From NCBI GenBank assembly GCA_036322875.1, contig AP027925.1, positions 1-64,000 of the forward strand: 64,000 nt of DNA, read 5' to 3'. Of the stretch, positions 56,071 through 64,000 are shown one piece after another. Within the stretch, counting starts at the first letter, position 1; each line of letters opens with the position of its first letter. The DNA comes from Paraimprobicoccus trichonymphae. Its GTDB lineage: Bacteria; Bacillota; Clostridia; Oscillospirales; Acutalibacteraceae. The notes beneath the pieces were generated by a model. It did no database searches, was not told where the DNA came from, and was given only the letters and a program-made list of their open reading frames with translations. Both the position numbers and the translations under genes were made by a program.

Positions 56071-56193
56071 TTATTTCTCACTCACTCTAAAACTCCATGC
56101 TGTTGCATCCATTGCTCTAAAATCGCAACCTACAAAACTTAACCCCAAAGCTAAACTTTCTGCTAAAATTTTGTCTATTCTTTTGTTAAACAA
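56071..56193 (-). pseudogene. Surface-protein family A, 5' fragment
   Basis: From TTG 56193, preceded by CAGGAGAGG, this reads FNKRIDKILAESLALGLSFV then GCDFRAMDA as in the family, but after 40 codons it diverges and stops at 56071. The signal sequence and lipobox-like Cys are intact while the mature part is missing. Confidence 0.75.
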
Positions 56194-56263
56194 TGTTTTC
56201 CTCTCCTGTTTTTTTATCGATAACTATAAGTCAAAACTGGTTCCCATAGATGACACTTCATAT

Positions 56264-56292
56264 ATTATAATATATTTTTTTACAAATGTCAA
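56264..56292 (-). promoter_or_regulatory. Consensus promoter of the truncated family A copy
   Basis: On the minus strand, TTGACA (56287-56292) and TATAAT (56264-56269) with 17-base spacing, both perfect. The leader hairpin of the other copies is eroded here. Confidence 0.7.
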
Positions 56293-56389
56293 TATTTTTT
56301 TATTGATTCATTAGCTAAAATTATTGTAAAGCATACGTACATAAGAAATTAAAATAAATAACCGATTTTTTTGTTTTCAGCTATTTATA

Positions 56390-57479
56390 ATAATTTTTAT
56401 TACCATTAATCATATGATGATTCTTCCAAAACAAAATATCCAGTTTCATTACGACAAGTAGTAGCATATATCCATTTGACATTTGCATTTTCGTTAGTTG
56501 GAGGATTGAAATTTTCTCTAAAATAAATATTTTATTATTTTTTGTTTTTATTTTATTACCGTCTGTGAAAATGGCATAATAATCTCCTGAGAGTACATAA
56601 CTTATATTTAAAGACATCTGCATAAGCATCAACATAAAAATTCAATGTTATTATAATCGTTTTCAGGAGTTTACATGTTATTAATTTTTTTAAAATCTCC
56701 TTTTCTTACGTAATGGTCATCATAACAACTGTAGGAACCTGGGGTTGTTAACGGTAAATATTTAGTTTTTTAAATAGGACGAAAATCAGACTCGGCATAA
56801 AACATCTGACCGTTTTTTGACATTATTATGTCAACGTTATTATCGCCACCATTAGATATCTTAATAACAAATCTAGATTTTGAGGTTTCTATATCATTAC
56901 CTTCTCTAGTATAAAGAACCTTACAAACACTAACATTTTTTCTTTTATATTTTAATTTAACTTTTTCTATGTCTTTTTCAGCTTCTTCACTACTACCATA
57001 AAATTTAACAGGTGGGTACAGTTTCTTTTTAAAGTCCTTTAATAAAAGTGAAACTTCAAGTTTAAAAATTCCTTCAGGAAATTCGGTATCAATAATTCGA
57101 GACCAATAACCTGAAAGAATTGAAGTTTCGTTAATTTTACAAAAATTAATGAAATTTTCACTCTTTGAATATGAATTTACATTCTCATCAATCTCATCAA
57201 TATCTTGAGAGAATCGGCAGCAATGTCTTTTACTCCAAGTTTTAAAATCATGAATCAAACTAATTACCAATGCTTCTGCTTCTGATTTTGCAAAACAACG
57301 TATTAATTCCTCAACATCTGTTAATGTTAAAAGAACCATAGGTATACAAGAAAGTAACATTTATTTAAGTCGTTTAGTTCTTTTTTAATAGTGGTATCAT
57401 CCACTGCAAAACACCTTCCTTCAGTTAAACATAAAATTACACTCAATATACAACTTAAACTTTTATTAATCTTTTTCAT
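56390..57479 (-). pseudogene. Divergent surface-protein family A relative, broken
   Basis: From ATG 57479 a signal peptide (KKINKSLSCILSVILCLTEG) is followed by a frameshift near 57360. An open stretch of 196 codons (56770-57360) includes KFYGSSEEAEKDIEKVKLKY and IMSKNGQMFYAESDF, matching FYDNEKEAEEDLKKVKSEYQ and IISKNGQIFYAAPDF of the 42504 protein. The 3' part (YYAIFTDGNKIKTKNNKIFI) is in another frame after stops near 56769. TTGACT and TATAAT-like boxes lie at 57545-57580. Confidence 0.75.
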
Positions 57480-57665
57480 ATATACTAATCTCTTTTTTGA
57501 TGTAAAACTTAATAATTTTAAAAATTAAAATCATTATACTATAATAATATTACAAAAAAATTAAAAGTCAAGCACTAAATTATTTAGTAGTTATTTTTTT
57601 AAAATTCTTACTATGTATTTTGAAAATTAAACAACGTCAATGTTTTCTCTAAAAAACATAAATTT

Positions 57666-58223
57666 TCATGTTTCCATTTCACTGCCATATCCATCACATA
57701 ATTTTAAATTCTTTGTTACAAATAATATAAGTATAACAGCCAAAGCACAATTTATTGAGTCTTTGAGAACATTAAACATTATTACTGGAAATAATATCTT
57801 GTTTAAAGTTTCTTTTTGCATACCTAAAAAATTGATTATAAAAAAATTATTCAAAGGAACTTTTATAAGTACAGAAATTAAAATACCGGTTAAAATTAGA
57901 AAAATTTTTTGATTTAGTTTTTTTATTTTTTTTAAAATACCAAAAACTATCACTAGCACCACTGCGCATAAATGAACTACTAAACCTACAAGACCTAAAG
58001 TACTAAGTAACAAAAATCTAAGTATTTGGGTTACAAGCAAAACCAAAATTCCAGATTTTATTCCAAATAAGCCAGAAGCTAAAAAAATAACACAATCTGA
58101 AAATTCAAGCCTCAAAAATGGTAAACTTGGGATTACAGGAATTTTTATAAAAAAACTAAACATCAAAGAAACAGCAGACAATATAGAATTTATGGTTAAA
58201 GTTTTAATTTTTGAATTATTGAT
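57666..58223 (-). CDS. ECF transporter S component (RibU-like), AUC start
   Basis: A 185 aa membrane protein with about six helices. The N-terminus NNSKIKTLTINSILSAVSLM, then VIPSLPFLRLEFSDCVIFL and ASGLFGIKSGILV, matches RibU-type substrate-binding subunits, which import riboflavin or a similar vitamin with an ECF module. The first canonical start (TTG 58181) would cut the first helix. ATC 58223 is seven bases after GGAG in CGAGGAGAGAG and opens the family N-terminus. No riboswitch or ECF ATPase is nearby. Confidence 0.8.
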   Translation of the reverse strand: MNNSKIKTLTINSILSAVSLMFSFFIKIPVIPSLPFLRLEFSDCVIFLASGLFGIKSGILVLLVTQILRFLLLSTLGLVGLVVHLCAVVLVIVFGILKKIKKLNQKIFLILTGILISVLIKVPLNNFFIINFLGMQKETLNKILFPVIMFNVLKDSINCALAVILILFVTKNLKLCDGYGSEMET

Positions 58224-58963
58224 TTTCTCTCTCCTCGAAGTTCATTGTAGCACTTAATTTATTTTATTGTACAAAAAATATTAGACCTGTTCTAAAACTT
58301 TAAAATATGCTAAAATCTTAGAATGGACAATAAAAATAGAATTGAAAAATTACCAGAAATAAAACAATATAAGTATTATGGATCTTACAAAAATTCACGT
58401 TTGAACCAGAATTATTTTTAAAATAAATTTAGTTAATTCAAGATAATTTATTTTATTGCCAAAAACATTATTGTAAATTTCTTTATTTTGTATTTAACCT
58501 ATTTATTGTATTACATTAATAATATTATGTTTTATTTAAAATGTAAATAAAAATTATTTTTCTCTGTTTTATTCACTTTTTATATTTTAGGGTGATTTAT
58601 CTGACTAAACTAAAGTTTAGCGATTTTACCGCCTTTTTTTATAAAAGTTTATAATTCAAAATGGAACCGAAACTAATTGCACTACGCACAACAATTTTTT
58701 CTCAAGGCGTTGGTTTGTAAGGTTTAAAAAAAGACTAACATCGTGTTGTAAAATTTGCTTATGATTGGTTTATTTGCAATCTGTTTTGAAATTATCTCGA
58801 TTTTTTTGCGATTTTTATACTGATATTACTTAGTTTTCCCACTTTCCATATTTGCCGCTGTTTTATCTATCATATTATTTTTTTCTTAAGCATTCCCTAA
58901 TTTTTTGTATTTGAATTTATTTTTGATATTATTAATTAAATAAAATTATCAGGAAGTAAGAAA
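58224..58963. other. Spacer with IS end and repeat fragment
   Basis: At about 58289-58377 lies the left end of the IS5-like element of 2289-3129 (CTGTTCTAAAAC, then TTAAAATATGCTAAAAT, and GAATTGAAAAATTACCAG), truncated. A partial palindromic repeat follows at 58590-58632. No gene is seen before the UDG. Confidence 0.65.
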
Positions 58964-59530
58964 ATGTACATATCTTGGGAAGAATTAAAAATTAACTGCT
59001 TAAAATGTTTAAAGTGTGATTTGAGTAAGACCAGAAGCAATGTTGTTTTTGGCGAAGGAAATGAGAAATCTAAAATATTTTTTATAGGAGAAGGTCCAGG
59101 AGAGCAAGAAGATTTAAAAGCAAAACCTTTTGTTGGTCGTTCAGGTAAATTACTTGATAAAATGCTAGAAAATATAAATTTAAGTAGAAAAAAAAATATT
59201 TATATCGCAAATATAGTTAAATGTAGACCTCCAGAAAACAGAGATCCAAAAGAAAACGAACAACATGCTTGCTTAGATTGGTTAAGAAATCAAGTTTTAA
59301 TTATAAAACCTAAAATTATAGTTACTTTAGGAAGAATAGCATCTACTTGTTTAATAAAACCCGATTTTAAAATTACAAAAGAACATGGAAAATTTTTCAA
59401 AAAAAATAATTTTATAATAATGCCAACTTTTCATCCTGCTGCTATCTTAAGAGACCCAAATAAAAAAATACTTACCGAACAAGATTTTATGAAATTAAGA
59501 AATATTATGGATAAAATTCAGTTTGAATAA
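58964..59530 (+). CDS. Family 4/5-type uracil-DNA glycosylase with Fe-S cluster
   Basis: A 188 aa glycosylase that removes uracil from DNA to start base-excision repair. Iron-sulfur cysteines are in CLKCLKC (12-18), KCRPP (87) and HACLDW (103). Motif A reads GEGPGEQED (43-51), the central NIVKCRPPENRDP is typical of family 4, and the C-terminal HPAA (157-160) is present. GGAAGTAAG precedes the ATG. The 3' end overlaps the convergent S1 gene by 26 bases. In such AT-rich DNA, cytosine deamination makes this activity valuable. Confidence 0.92.
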   Translation: MYISWEELKINCLKCLKCDLSKTRSNVVFGEGNEKSKIFFIGEGPGEQEDLKAKPFVGRSGKLLDKMLENINLSRKKNIYIANIVKCRPPENRDPKENEQHACLDWLRNQVLIIKPKIIVTLGRIASTCLIKPDFKITKEHGKFFKKNNFIIMPTFHPAAILRDPNKKILTEQDFMKLRNIMDKIQFE

Positions 59531-60416
59531 GTTTATTACTGTACTTGGGAGAGTACACAAATTTTTTAATATTATTTTTTTGATAAAAATATTTCGGAAC
59601 TGAAACAATAGGTTTTGATTCAAAGGTATCTATTATTACAAGCTTTATTTTCATTTTTTCTGGAATAATATTTTTAATATATACACTTACTTGTTGACTT
59701 GGATAAATATTTTCTTTTATTTCTGAAAGTCCTGCTAAATTTGGAGTCAATTCTATAAAAGCGCCATATTCTTCCACTGAACGAATTATTCCTGGTACTG
59801 TTTCACCTATCGAAAATAAATCTGAATTTTCTTCCCAAGTTCCTAAAAGTTCTTTATGAGTGAGGTTTACTCTCGAATTTTCTATCGATTTTACTATTAC
59901 TTTAATATCCATTCCTATTGAAAATCTTTCTTTCGGGTGGGAAATTCTAGAAATAGAAATTGAATCTATCGGCAAAAAAGAAATAATTCCGCATCCTATA
60001 TCTAAAAACACGCCAAAAGGTTCTAAATGAGTAACTTTTGCCGGTATTATATCTCCAGGTGTTAGCTTTAAAATATAATTTTCTCTACAAATTTCTTGTG
60101 CTTTTTTTCTCGATAAAATAGCCAAATTTTCTTTAAGTTTTTTTATCACGAAACACACAGGTTTATTTACCTTTGAAATTACAGCTATATCTCTTACACT
60201 TCCATCTTCTATACCTAAATCACCTTCTAATCTTGGGATTTTTCCTTTCATACAACCTAAATTTACTATTAAATTATGCTCACTGTCGCACATAATGGCT
60301 TGTGCTTCTAATATTTTTTTATTATTAAAAGCTTCTAGTATACTTAAAGGACTTGACAATATTTTTTTGTTTTCTTCTGTCTTAACTAGTTGTCCTTCAG
60401 GATAGAATTCTAACAT
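59505..60416 (-). CDS. S1 RNA-binding domain protein
   Basis: A 303 aa protein with S1 domains: GDIIPAKVTHLEPFGVFLDI (residues about 135-200) and GETVPGIIRSVEEYGAFIEL (about 220-275), after an N-terminal partial domain (LIVNLGCMKGKIPRLEGDLG). The start is ATG 60416, nine bases after GGAGGG; an upstream TTG adds 17 unlikely residues. Such RpsA-like proteins occur in many clostridia, sometimes fused to IspH; here it is free. It probably binds mRNA or ribosomes. It is convergent with the UDG gene. Confidence 0.88.
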   Translation of the reverse strand: MLEFYPEGQLVKTEENKKILSSPLSILEAFNNKKILEAQAIMCDSEHNLIVNLGCMKGKIPRLEGDLGIEDGSVRDIAVISKVNKPVCFVIKKLKENLAILSRKKAQEICRENYILKLTPGDIIPAKVTHLEPFGVFLDIGCGIISFLPIDSISISRISHPKERFSIGMDIKVIVKSIENSRVNLTHKELLGTWEENSDLFSIGETVPGIIRSVEEYGAFIELTPNLAGLSEIKENIYPSQQVSVYIKNIIPEKMKIKLVIIDTFESKPIVSVPKYFYQKNNIKKFVYSPKYSNKLIQTEFYP

Positions 60417-60543
60417 TTTAAATACCCTCCAGTTTTTGTCTACAGGGAATTTATATGATTTTATCAATAAAATTTATTCTAAAATGTTTTAGCAATATTT
60501 GGTACGTCTACAATTTTTAGTTTTTTAATCTAGTATACAAGAA

Positions 60544-60568
60544 ATCCTCTTCTCTTTAAATAGAGGAT
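60544..60568 (+). other. Hairpin upstream of the group II intron
   Basis: ATCCTCT (60544-60550) and AGAGGAT (60562-60568) form a perfect seven-pair stem, 13 bases before the intron's first base. Some intron classes insert next to such stems, so it may be the target site. It has no T-run. Confidence 0.4.
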
Positions 60569-60581
60569 GAATTATACATAT

Positions 60582-62368
60582 GTGCGCTTGTTCGGCGAGA
60601 AGTGTAAAGTTGGTGGGAATCCAACATGAGAAGGTCTAGCCAAGCACTCATTACGTAAGTCTTGGAGCCAAAATGGTAACATTAGGTTTAAGCGTAGACT
60701 GGGGAGAAAGCGAGCCGCAAGCGAAAGCTGAAGTGATTGAGCCTCGTGAAAGTTGTCAAGTAGGAGCCGATGCCGTACATGTGGCAGCAGGCAATAAGAG
60801 TCATTCGAAAAGGCGAGAATGAGGAGAACCTACCGTGGTCAAAGAGCGTGGCGAAAACAAGGGGTAAAGCCCAAGAAAAGTCAAAGGATTTATAGGCAGT
60901 CGGAGCAATTCGTAGTACCGAAGAAATATATGAAAGTATGTGGAGGGAAGGGATTGCCACAATAGTCAATCTTTTCAAGGAAACATGAAAATTACACTGG
61001 ATGTAAGCAATTCAATGATAACTGGATTGGAAAGAATAGAGCAACTCGTAGGAAAGTATCCAAACCGAAAAATTCAGACACTGATGCATCTAGTTAATGT
61101 GAACACAGTCAAGGAAATTCATATGGAGCAAGTGAGAGACAAAGCGGTCGGAATAGATAAAGTTTCAAAGGATAAATATGAAACGGATCTACAAGCCAAC
61201 GCCGAGAAACTTATTATGCAGATGAGAAAATTCAGCTATAGACCAAAACCGGTAAGAAGAGTCTACATTGAAAAAGTGGGCAGTAGCGGGTTGAGACCGC
61301 TCGGAATACCAGCGTATGAAGACAGGTTCAGGGAGTATTTGCTGAAATATTAAACGCAATATACGAGCCAAAATTTTATGATTATTCATATGAATTTAGA
61401 AAGGGTCGGAACTGTCATCAAGCGGTAAAATATTTGGATGACAAGCTGATGGGAAAAACTAAATGGGTCGTAGATGCTGATATAAAAGGGCTCTTTGACA
61501 ATGTGAATCATGACTGGATGATGAAATTTCTGAAACATGAAATAGAAGACAAAAATTTTCTGCGATATATAAAAAGATTTTTAAATGCCGGGATAATGGA
61601 AGAAAGCAAATTTTACGAGACAGACAAAGGTACTCCTCAAGGAGAATTTTGATCACCGATATTTGCGAATATATATCTTCACTATGTGATAGACATATGG
61701 TTCGACAAAGTAGTTACACGTACGAGTCGTGGTGTGGCATCGATGGTAAGATATGCTGATGATACCGTATTTTGTTTCCAATTTGAAAATGATGCAAGGA
61801 GGTTCTATAACGATTTGAAAGTGAGATTAGCAAAGTTTGGATTAGAACTATCTGAAAGTAAAAGCAAAGTAATTAAATTTGGACGATACGCCGGGAAAGA
61901 GGCAGAAACGTTTGATTTTCTAGGATTCACAATGGTGTTACAGGAAAAGGTCGAAACGGAAAATACTTAGTAAAATGTATTACAAGCCAGAGCAAGTTAA
62001 AGTCTAAGATGAACGCTGCAAAAGAGTGGATAAAAGAAAATGTGCACACTCCGGTAAGTGAACTTATTAAACGGCTTAACATCAAGCTAAGAGGACATTA
62101 TAACTACTACGGGCTGTCCCACAATATGTATAAAATGCGGAGTTTTTTTAGATACGTAGGAAATACGTTATACAAAACACTAAAAAGACGTGGTCAACGG
62201 CACAAATTAAATTGGGAAAAGTTTGGGAAAATCATGTATTATAACCCATTACTACGACCAATGATAACGGTAAAACTGTGGGAATAGAAGTTTAACTGAT
62301 TGTTGTGAAGAGCCGTATGCCTTAATAGGGTACGTACGGTTCCGTGAGGGACATAATCCACTCACAAA
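60582..62368 (+). mobile_element. Group II intron with broken reverse transcriptase
   Basis: The 5' end GTGCGC at 60582 is followed by the usual first-domain text (GCGAGAAGTGTAAAGTTGG, GGTCTAGCCAAGCACTC). Domain V is at 62310-62342 (GAGCCGTATGCC, loop, GGTACGTACGGTTC) and domain VI at 62343-62366. The RNA parts look well kept, while the encoded RT has at least three lesions. The 3' boundary is approximate. Fragments of two more introns occur at 18554 and 51255. Confidence 0.85.
60940..62287 (+). pseudogene. Group II intron reverse transcriptase/maturase, broken
   Basis: A LtrA-type protein in four pieces. Piece 1 (to 61353) has NRKIQTLMHLVNV, DKAVGIDKVS and RPKPVRRVYI. A deletion near 61326 shifts the frame before ILNAIYEPKFYDYSYEFRKG. 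Piece 2 ends at TGA 61650 in TPQGEF. Piece 3 has the active-site YADD (VRYADDTVFCF) and ends at 61968 after another shift. Piece 4 (62009-62287) is the maturase domain X (LRGHYNYYGLSHN). Mobility would need an RT supplied elsewhere. Confidence 0.88.
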
Positions 62369-62399
62369 CAAATTTTTATTTGAAAAGGGATTTGGATAA

Positions 62400-62891
62400 C
62401 ATGTCTACTCGACTGAGGGAACCCTGCGTTTCAAGCTAGATAACTCCCATGATTTTTTAAGAAAAGTACTTAATACTTCAGGAAAATTTTTTTATAAGAA
62501 TTGTTGGCCATTCACCGGTAGATGCTACACAGTTAATTTCGAAATAGACAAATTGTTATTATGTGAATATACAAAAATAAGTAACATAAATCAGGCGGCT
62601 CAGATGTTTTATAGTATTCTTAGTAGTAATAACAAAATTTATATAAAAAATTTAACTATGATGATGATTAATGATTTTAATAAACGGGTTTGTTTAAATC
62701 ATCGAAATACGTATCAATTTCAAGTCCTCAGAATATTTAATATAATAAAAATGGCAACTCTTGAAAATCCAAAAATTCCAGATACTATTATCACAAGTAA
62801 TTTTCAAGATTTATTTCAGATAAACAACATTACTATTTCAGACACTTGCTATAAACATCTAAACAAATATTTTGTTTCATTAAATTACTGA
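62400..62891 (+). CDS. Hypothetical protein, unclear start
   Basis: An open frame from 62400 to the stop at 62891. The text upstream of the first canonical start (TTG 62553) looks like real protein: YSTEGTLRFKLDNSHDFLRK, then VLNTSGKFFYKNCWPFTGRC. The 3' part reads INQAAQMFYSILSSNNKIYI. An ATG at 62401 after AAAAGGGA is in another frame and stops after 12 codons, so the 5' end may carry a frameshift. No family recognised. It lies 30 bases after the intron end. Confidence 0.45.
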   Translation, partial: HVYSTEGTLRFKLDNSHDFLRKVLNTSGKFFYKNCWPFTGRCYTVNFEIDKLLLCEYTKISNINQAAQMFYSILSSNNKIYIKNLTMMMINDFNKRVCLNHRNTYQFQVLRIFNIIKMATLENPKIPDTIITSNFQDLFQINNITISDTCYKHLNKYFVSLNY

Positions 62892-63111
62892 ACGTGATGT
62901 CAAAAACGACGTCATATATTCCTATAAAATGAGAAAAATAAGCTGATCAAAAATTTAATAAGAGCTTCATCGCTTAGTGAATTACCAAAAAACTGGAATA
63001 TTCGGAAATAATAGAAAGCAATAACAACTGTTATACTAATTATTATGAAGTTTTATATAAAAACTCTATATTTTTTTATTATTTTATTAATTTAAATTTA
63101 AAAAATATGGC

Positions 63112-64000
63112 TCAATTCGTTTGAGATAAATTTGTCACTAAATAAAATTCTTTAGTTTCAGAATTTCTAATTACTGAAACTTTGTTTTTTTCCAATAATT
63201 TTGTTATTTCATAAAAATTTAGCCATATTTCATTGTCACACTCTTTTTGTGATTCATCAAAAACAAGTTGTAAGCCTATATGTAAATGAGGTTTATCTAT
63301 GTTGTTAGTGTTTTCTTTATCGCTATAACCAGTTCTTCCTACATAACCAATTACTTGACCAGCTTGGACAGGTTGATTCTCTTTTAGATCTACATGATAT
63401 GGTCGATTTTTTCTTAAATGTGCATAATAATAATATCTTTTTTTATCGAAACTCCTTATCCCTATTCTCCAGCCACCGTATCTATTCCAACCCATTATTT
63501 CTACATTCCCAGATTCTACGGCAATTACAGGAGTTCCAGTTAAAGCCATTAAATCGTGTCCTAAATGAGGTCTTTTAAATCCAAAAGTTCTGGAATTACC
63601 AAAATCATCACCATGAGTAAAATAATATCCATTAGGAATAGGAGAGTAAACTTTTAAACCATATTTTTCTTCATTGTTTTTATCTTTATATGTACCTAAA
63701 AATCCTGACAAAATTGCTGTATAGGCTTCTAAATAATAATCATAATTTTTTTTATTTTTAGCTAATTTTTCAGCTGTTTTCTTTTCATTTAAATTTTTAA
63801 CTATATCAGTAATATCTGATTCTTTATATTTTTTAAATTCATCACCGTATTTTACAGCTAAAACAGATAATATTTCTATCCAATTTATCTTCACTTCTTT
63901 TCCATAAGAATTTATATCTTCTTTCATTGCTTTTTCTAAACATTCATAAGTTGGATTGAATTTAACATATTTTATTATACCCCCTGAGCAGTAATCTACA
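63112..64000 (-). CDS. M23 family metallopeptidase (partial at window edge)
   Basis: The frame is open to the window end, so the N-terminus is missing; at least 296 residues are visible. The LytM/M23 domain shows RPHLGHDLMALTGTPVIAVE, YYYYAHLRKN, VQAGQVIGYVGRTGY and the zinc/catalytic HLHIGLQ. It would cleave peptide bridges in peptidoglycan. The N-terminal visible part (INWIEILSVLAVKYGDEF) is a helical region found in clostridial M23 proteins. A possible role in growth, or in SpoIIQ-like engulfment, cannot be decided. Confidence 0.85.
   Translation of the reverse strand, partial: VDYCSGGIIKYVKFNPTYECLEKAMKEDINSYGKEVKINWIEILSVLAVKYGDEFKKYKESDITDIVKNLNEKKTAEKLAKNKKNYDYYLEAYTAILSGFLGTYKDKNNEEKYGLKVYSPIPNGYYFTHGDDFGNSRTFGFKRPHLGHDLMALTGTPVIAVESGNVEIMGWNRYGGWRIGIRSFDKKRYYYYAHLRKNRPYHVDLKENQPVQAGQVIGYVGRTGYSDKENTNNIDKPHLHIGLQLVFDESQKECDNEIWLNFYEITKLLEKNKVSVIRNSETKEFYLVTNLSQTN

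Noticed and set aside
60544..60568. Hairpin as a transcription terminator
   Set aside because: There is no T-run on either strand and no gene ends directly before it.
1..64000. CRISPR arrays, rRNA genes, riboswitches
   Set aside because: I found no regular short repeats with unique spacers, no rRNA-like conserved blocks, and no known riboswitch core near the RibU-like or other genes.

Overview
The window is very AT-rich DNA from a low-GC Firmicute, most likely a clostridium of the Oscillospiraceae type. The evidence is the sporulation pair spoIIAB-sigF, the spore cortex amidase cwlD, a YlmC/YmxH protein, and clostridial-type GyrA, AddB, RbgA and HPr/EI. Long spacers full of broken coding remnants, dead insertion sequences and degenerate group II introns suggest a genome undergoing reduction, as in a host-restricted or endosymbiotic bacterium. 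That lifestyle is inference; no host gene or rRNA is present to prove it.

Layout. 0-8 kb: spoIIAB-sigF, a tyrosine phosphatase, a dead IS5-like element, an isolated rplN, a left-handed beta-helix protein and ptsH-ptsI. 8-15 kb: a polysaccharide flippase, two related secreted proteins, tRNA-Thr, gpmI and a membrane-fusion-like protein. 15-26 kb: strongly decayed DNA with a broken kinase-like gene, addB with an exact internal duplication and intron debris, decayed members of a surface-protein family, IS and tnpB remnants, then gapA and a terminase-small-subunit-like gene. 26-43 kb: ruvX, a GT2 glycosyltransferase, a penicillin-binding protein, lepB-rbgA-rnhB, two tiny genes with a terminator, a membrane-anchored AAA+ ATPase, a DUF2953-like protein, gyrA, and ymxH-cwlD. 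42-51 kb: a tandem surface-protein pair, an IS remnant, a contractile-injection sheath and tube pair, and hypothetical genes. 51-64 kb: a zinc-finger Clp ATPase, cvpA-pgsA, an ECF transporter S component, a uracil-DNA glycosylase, an S1 protein, a degenerate group II intron and a partial M23 peptidase.

Together these genes support glycolysis (ptsHI, gapA, gpmI), cell-wall growth (flippase, PBP, lepB), DNA maintenance (gyrA, addB, ruvX, rnhB, UDG), ribosome assembly (rplN, rbgA) and residual sporulation. The accessory part holds secreted or membrane proteins and an injection-system tail.

The most unusual signal is the start codons. Seven genes (addB, gapA, a terminase-like gene, rnhB, a DUF2953-like gene, a cvpA-like gene and a RibU-like gene) have an intact conserved N-terminus but no AUG, GUG or UUG. 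Each has AUU, AUA or AUC where the start should be, usually at normal distance from a good Shine-Dalgarno. The second strong signal is a decaying family of secreted or membrane proteins that share a near-consensus promoter and a 5' leader hairpin.
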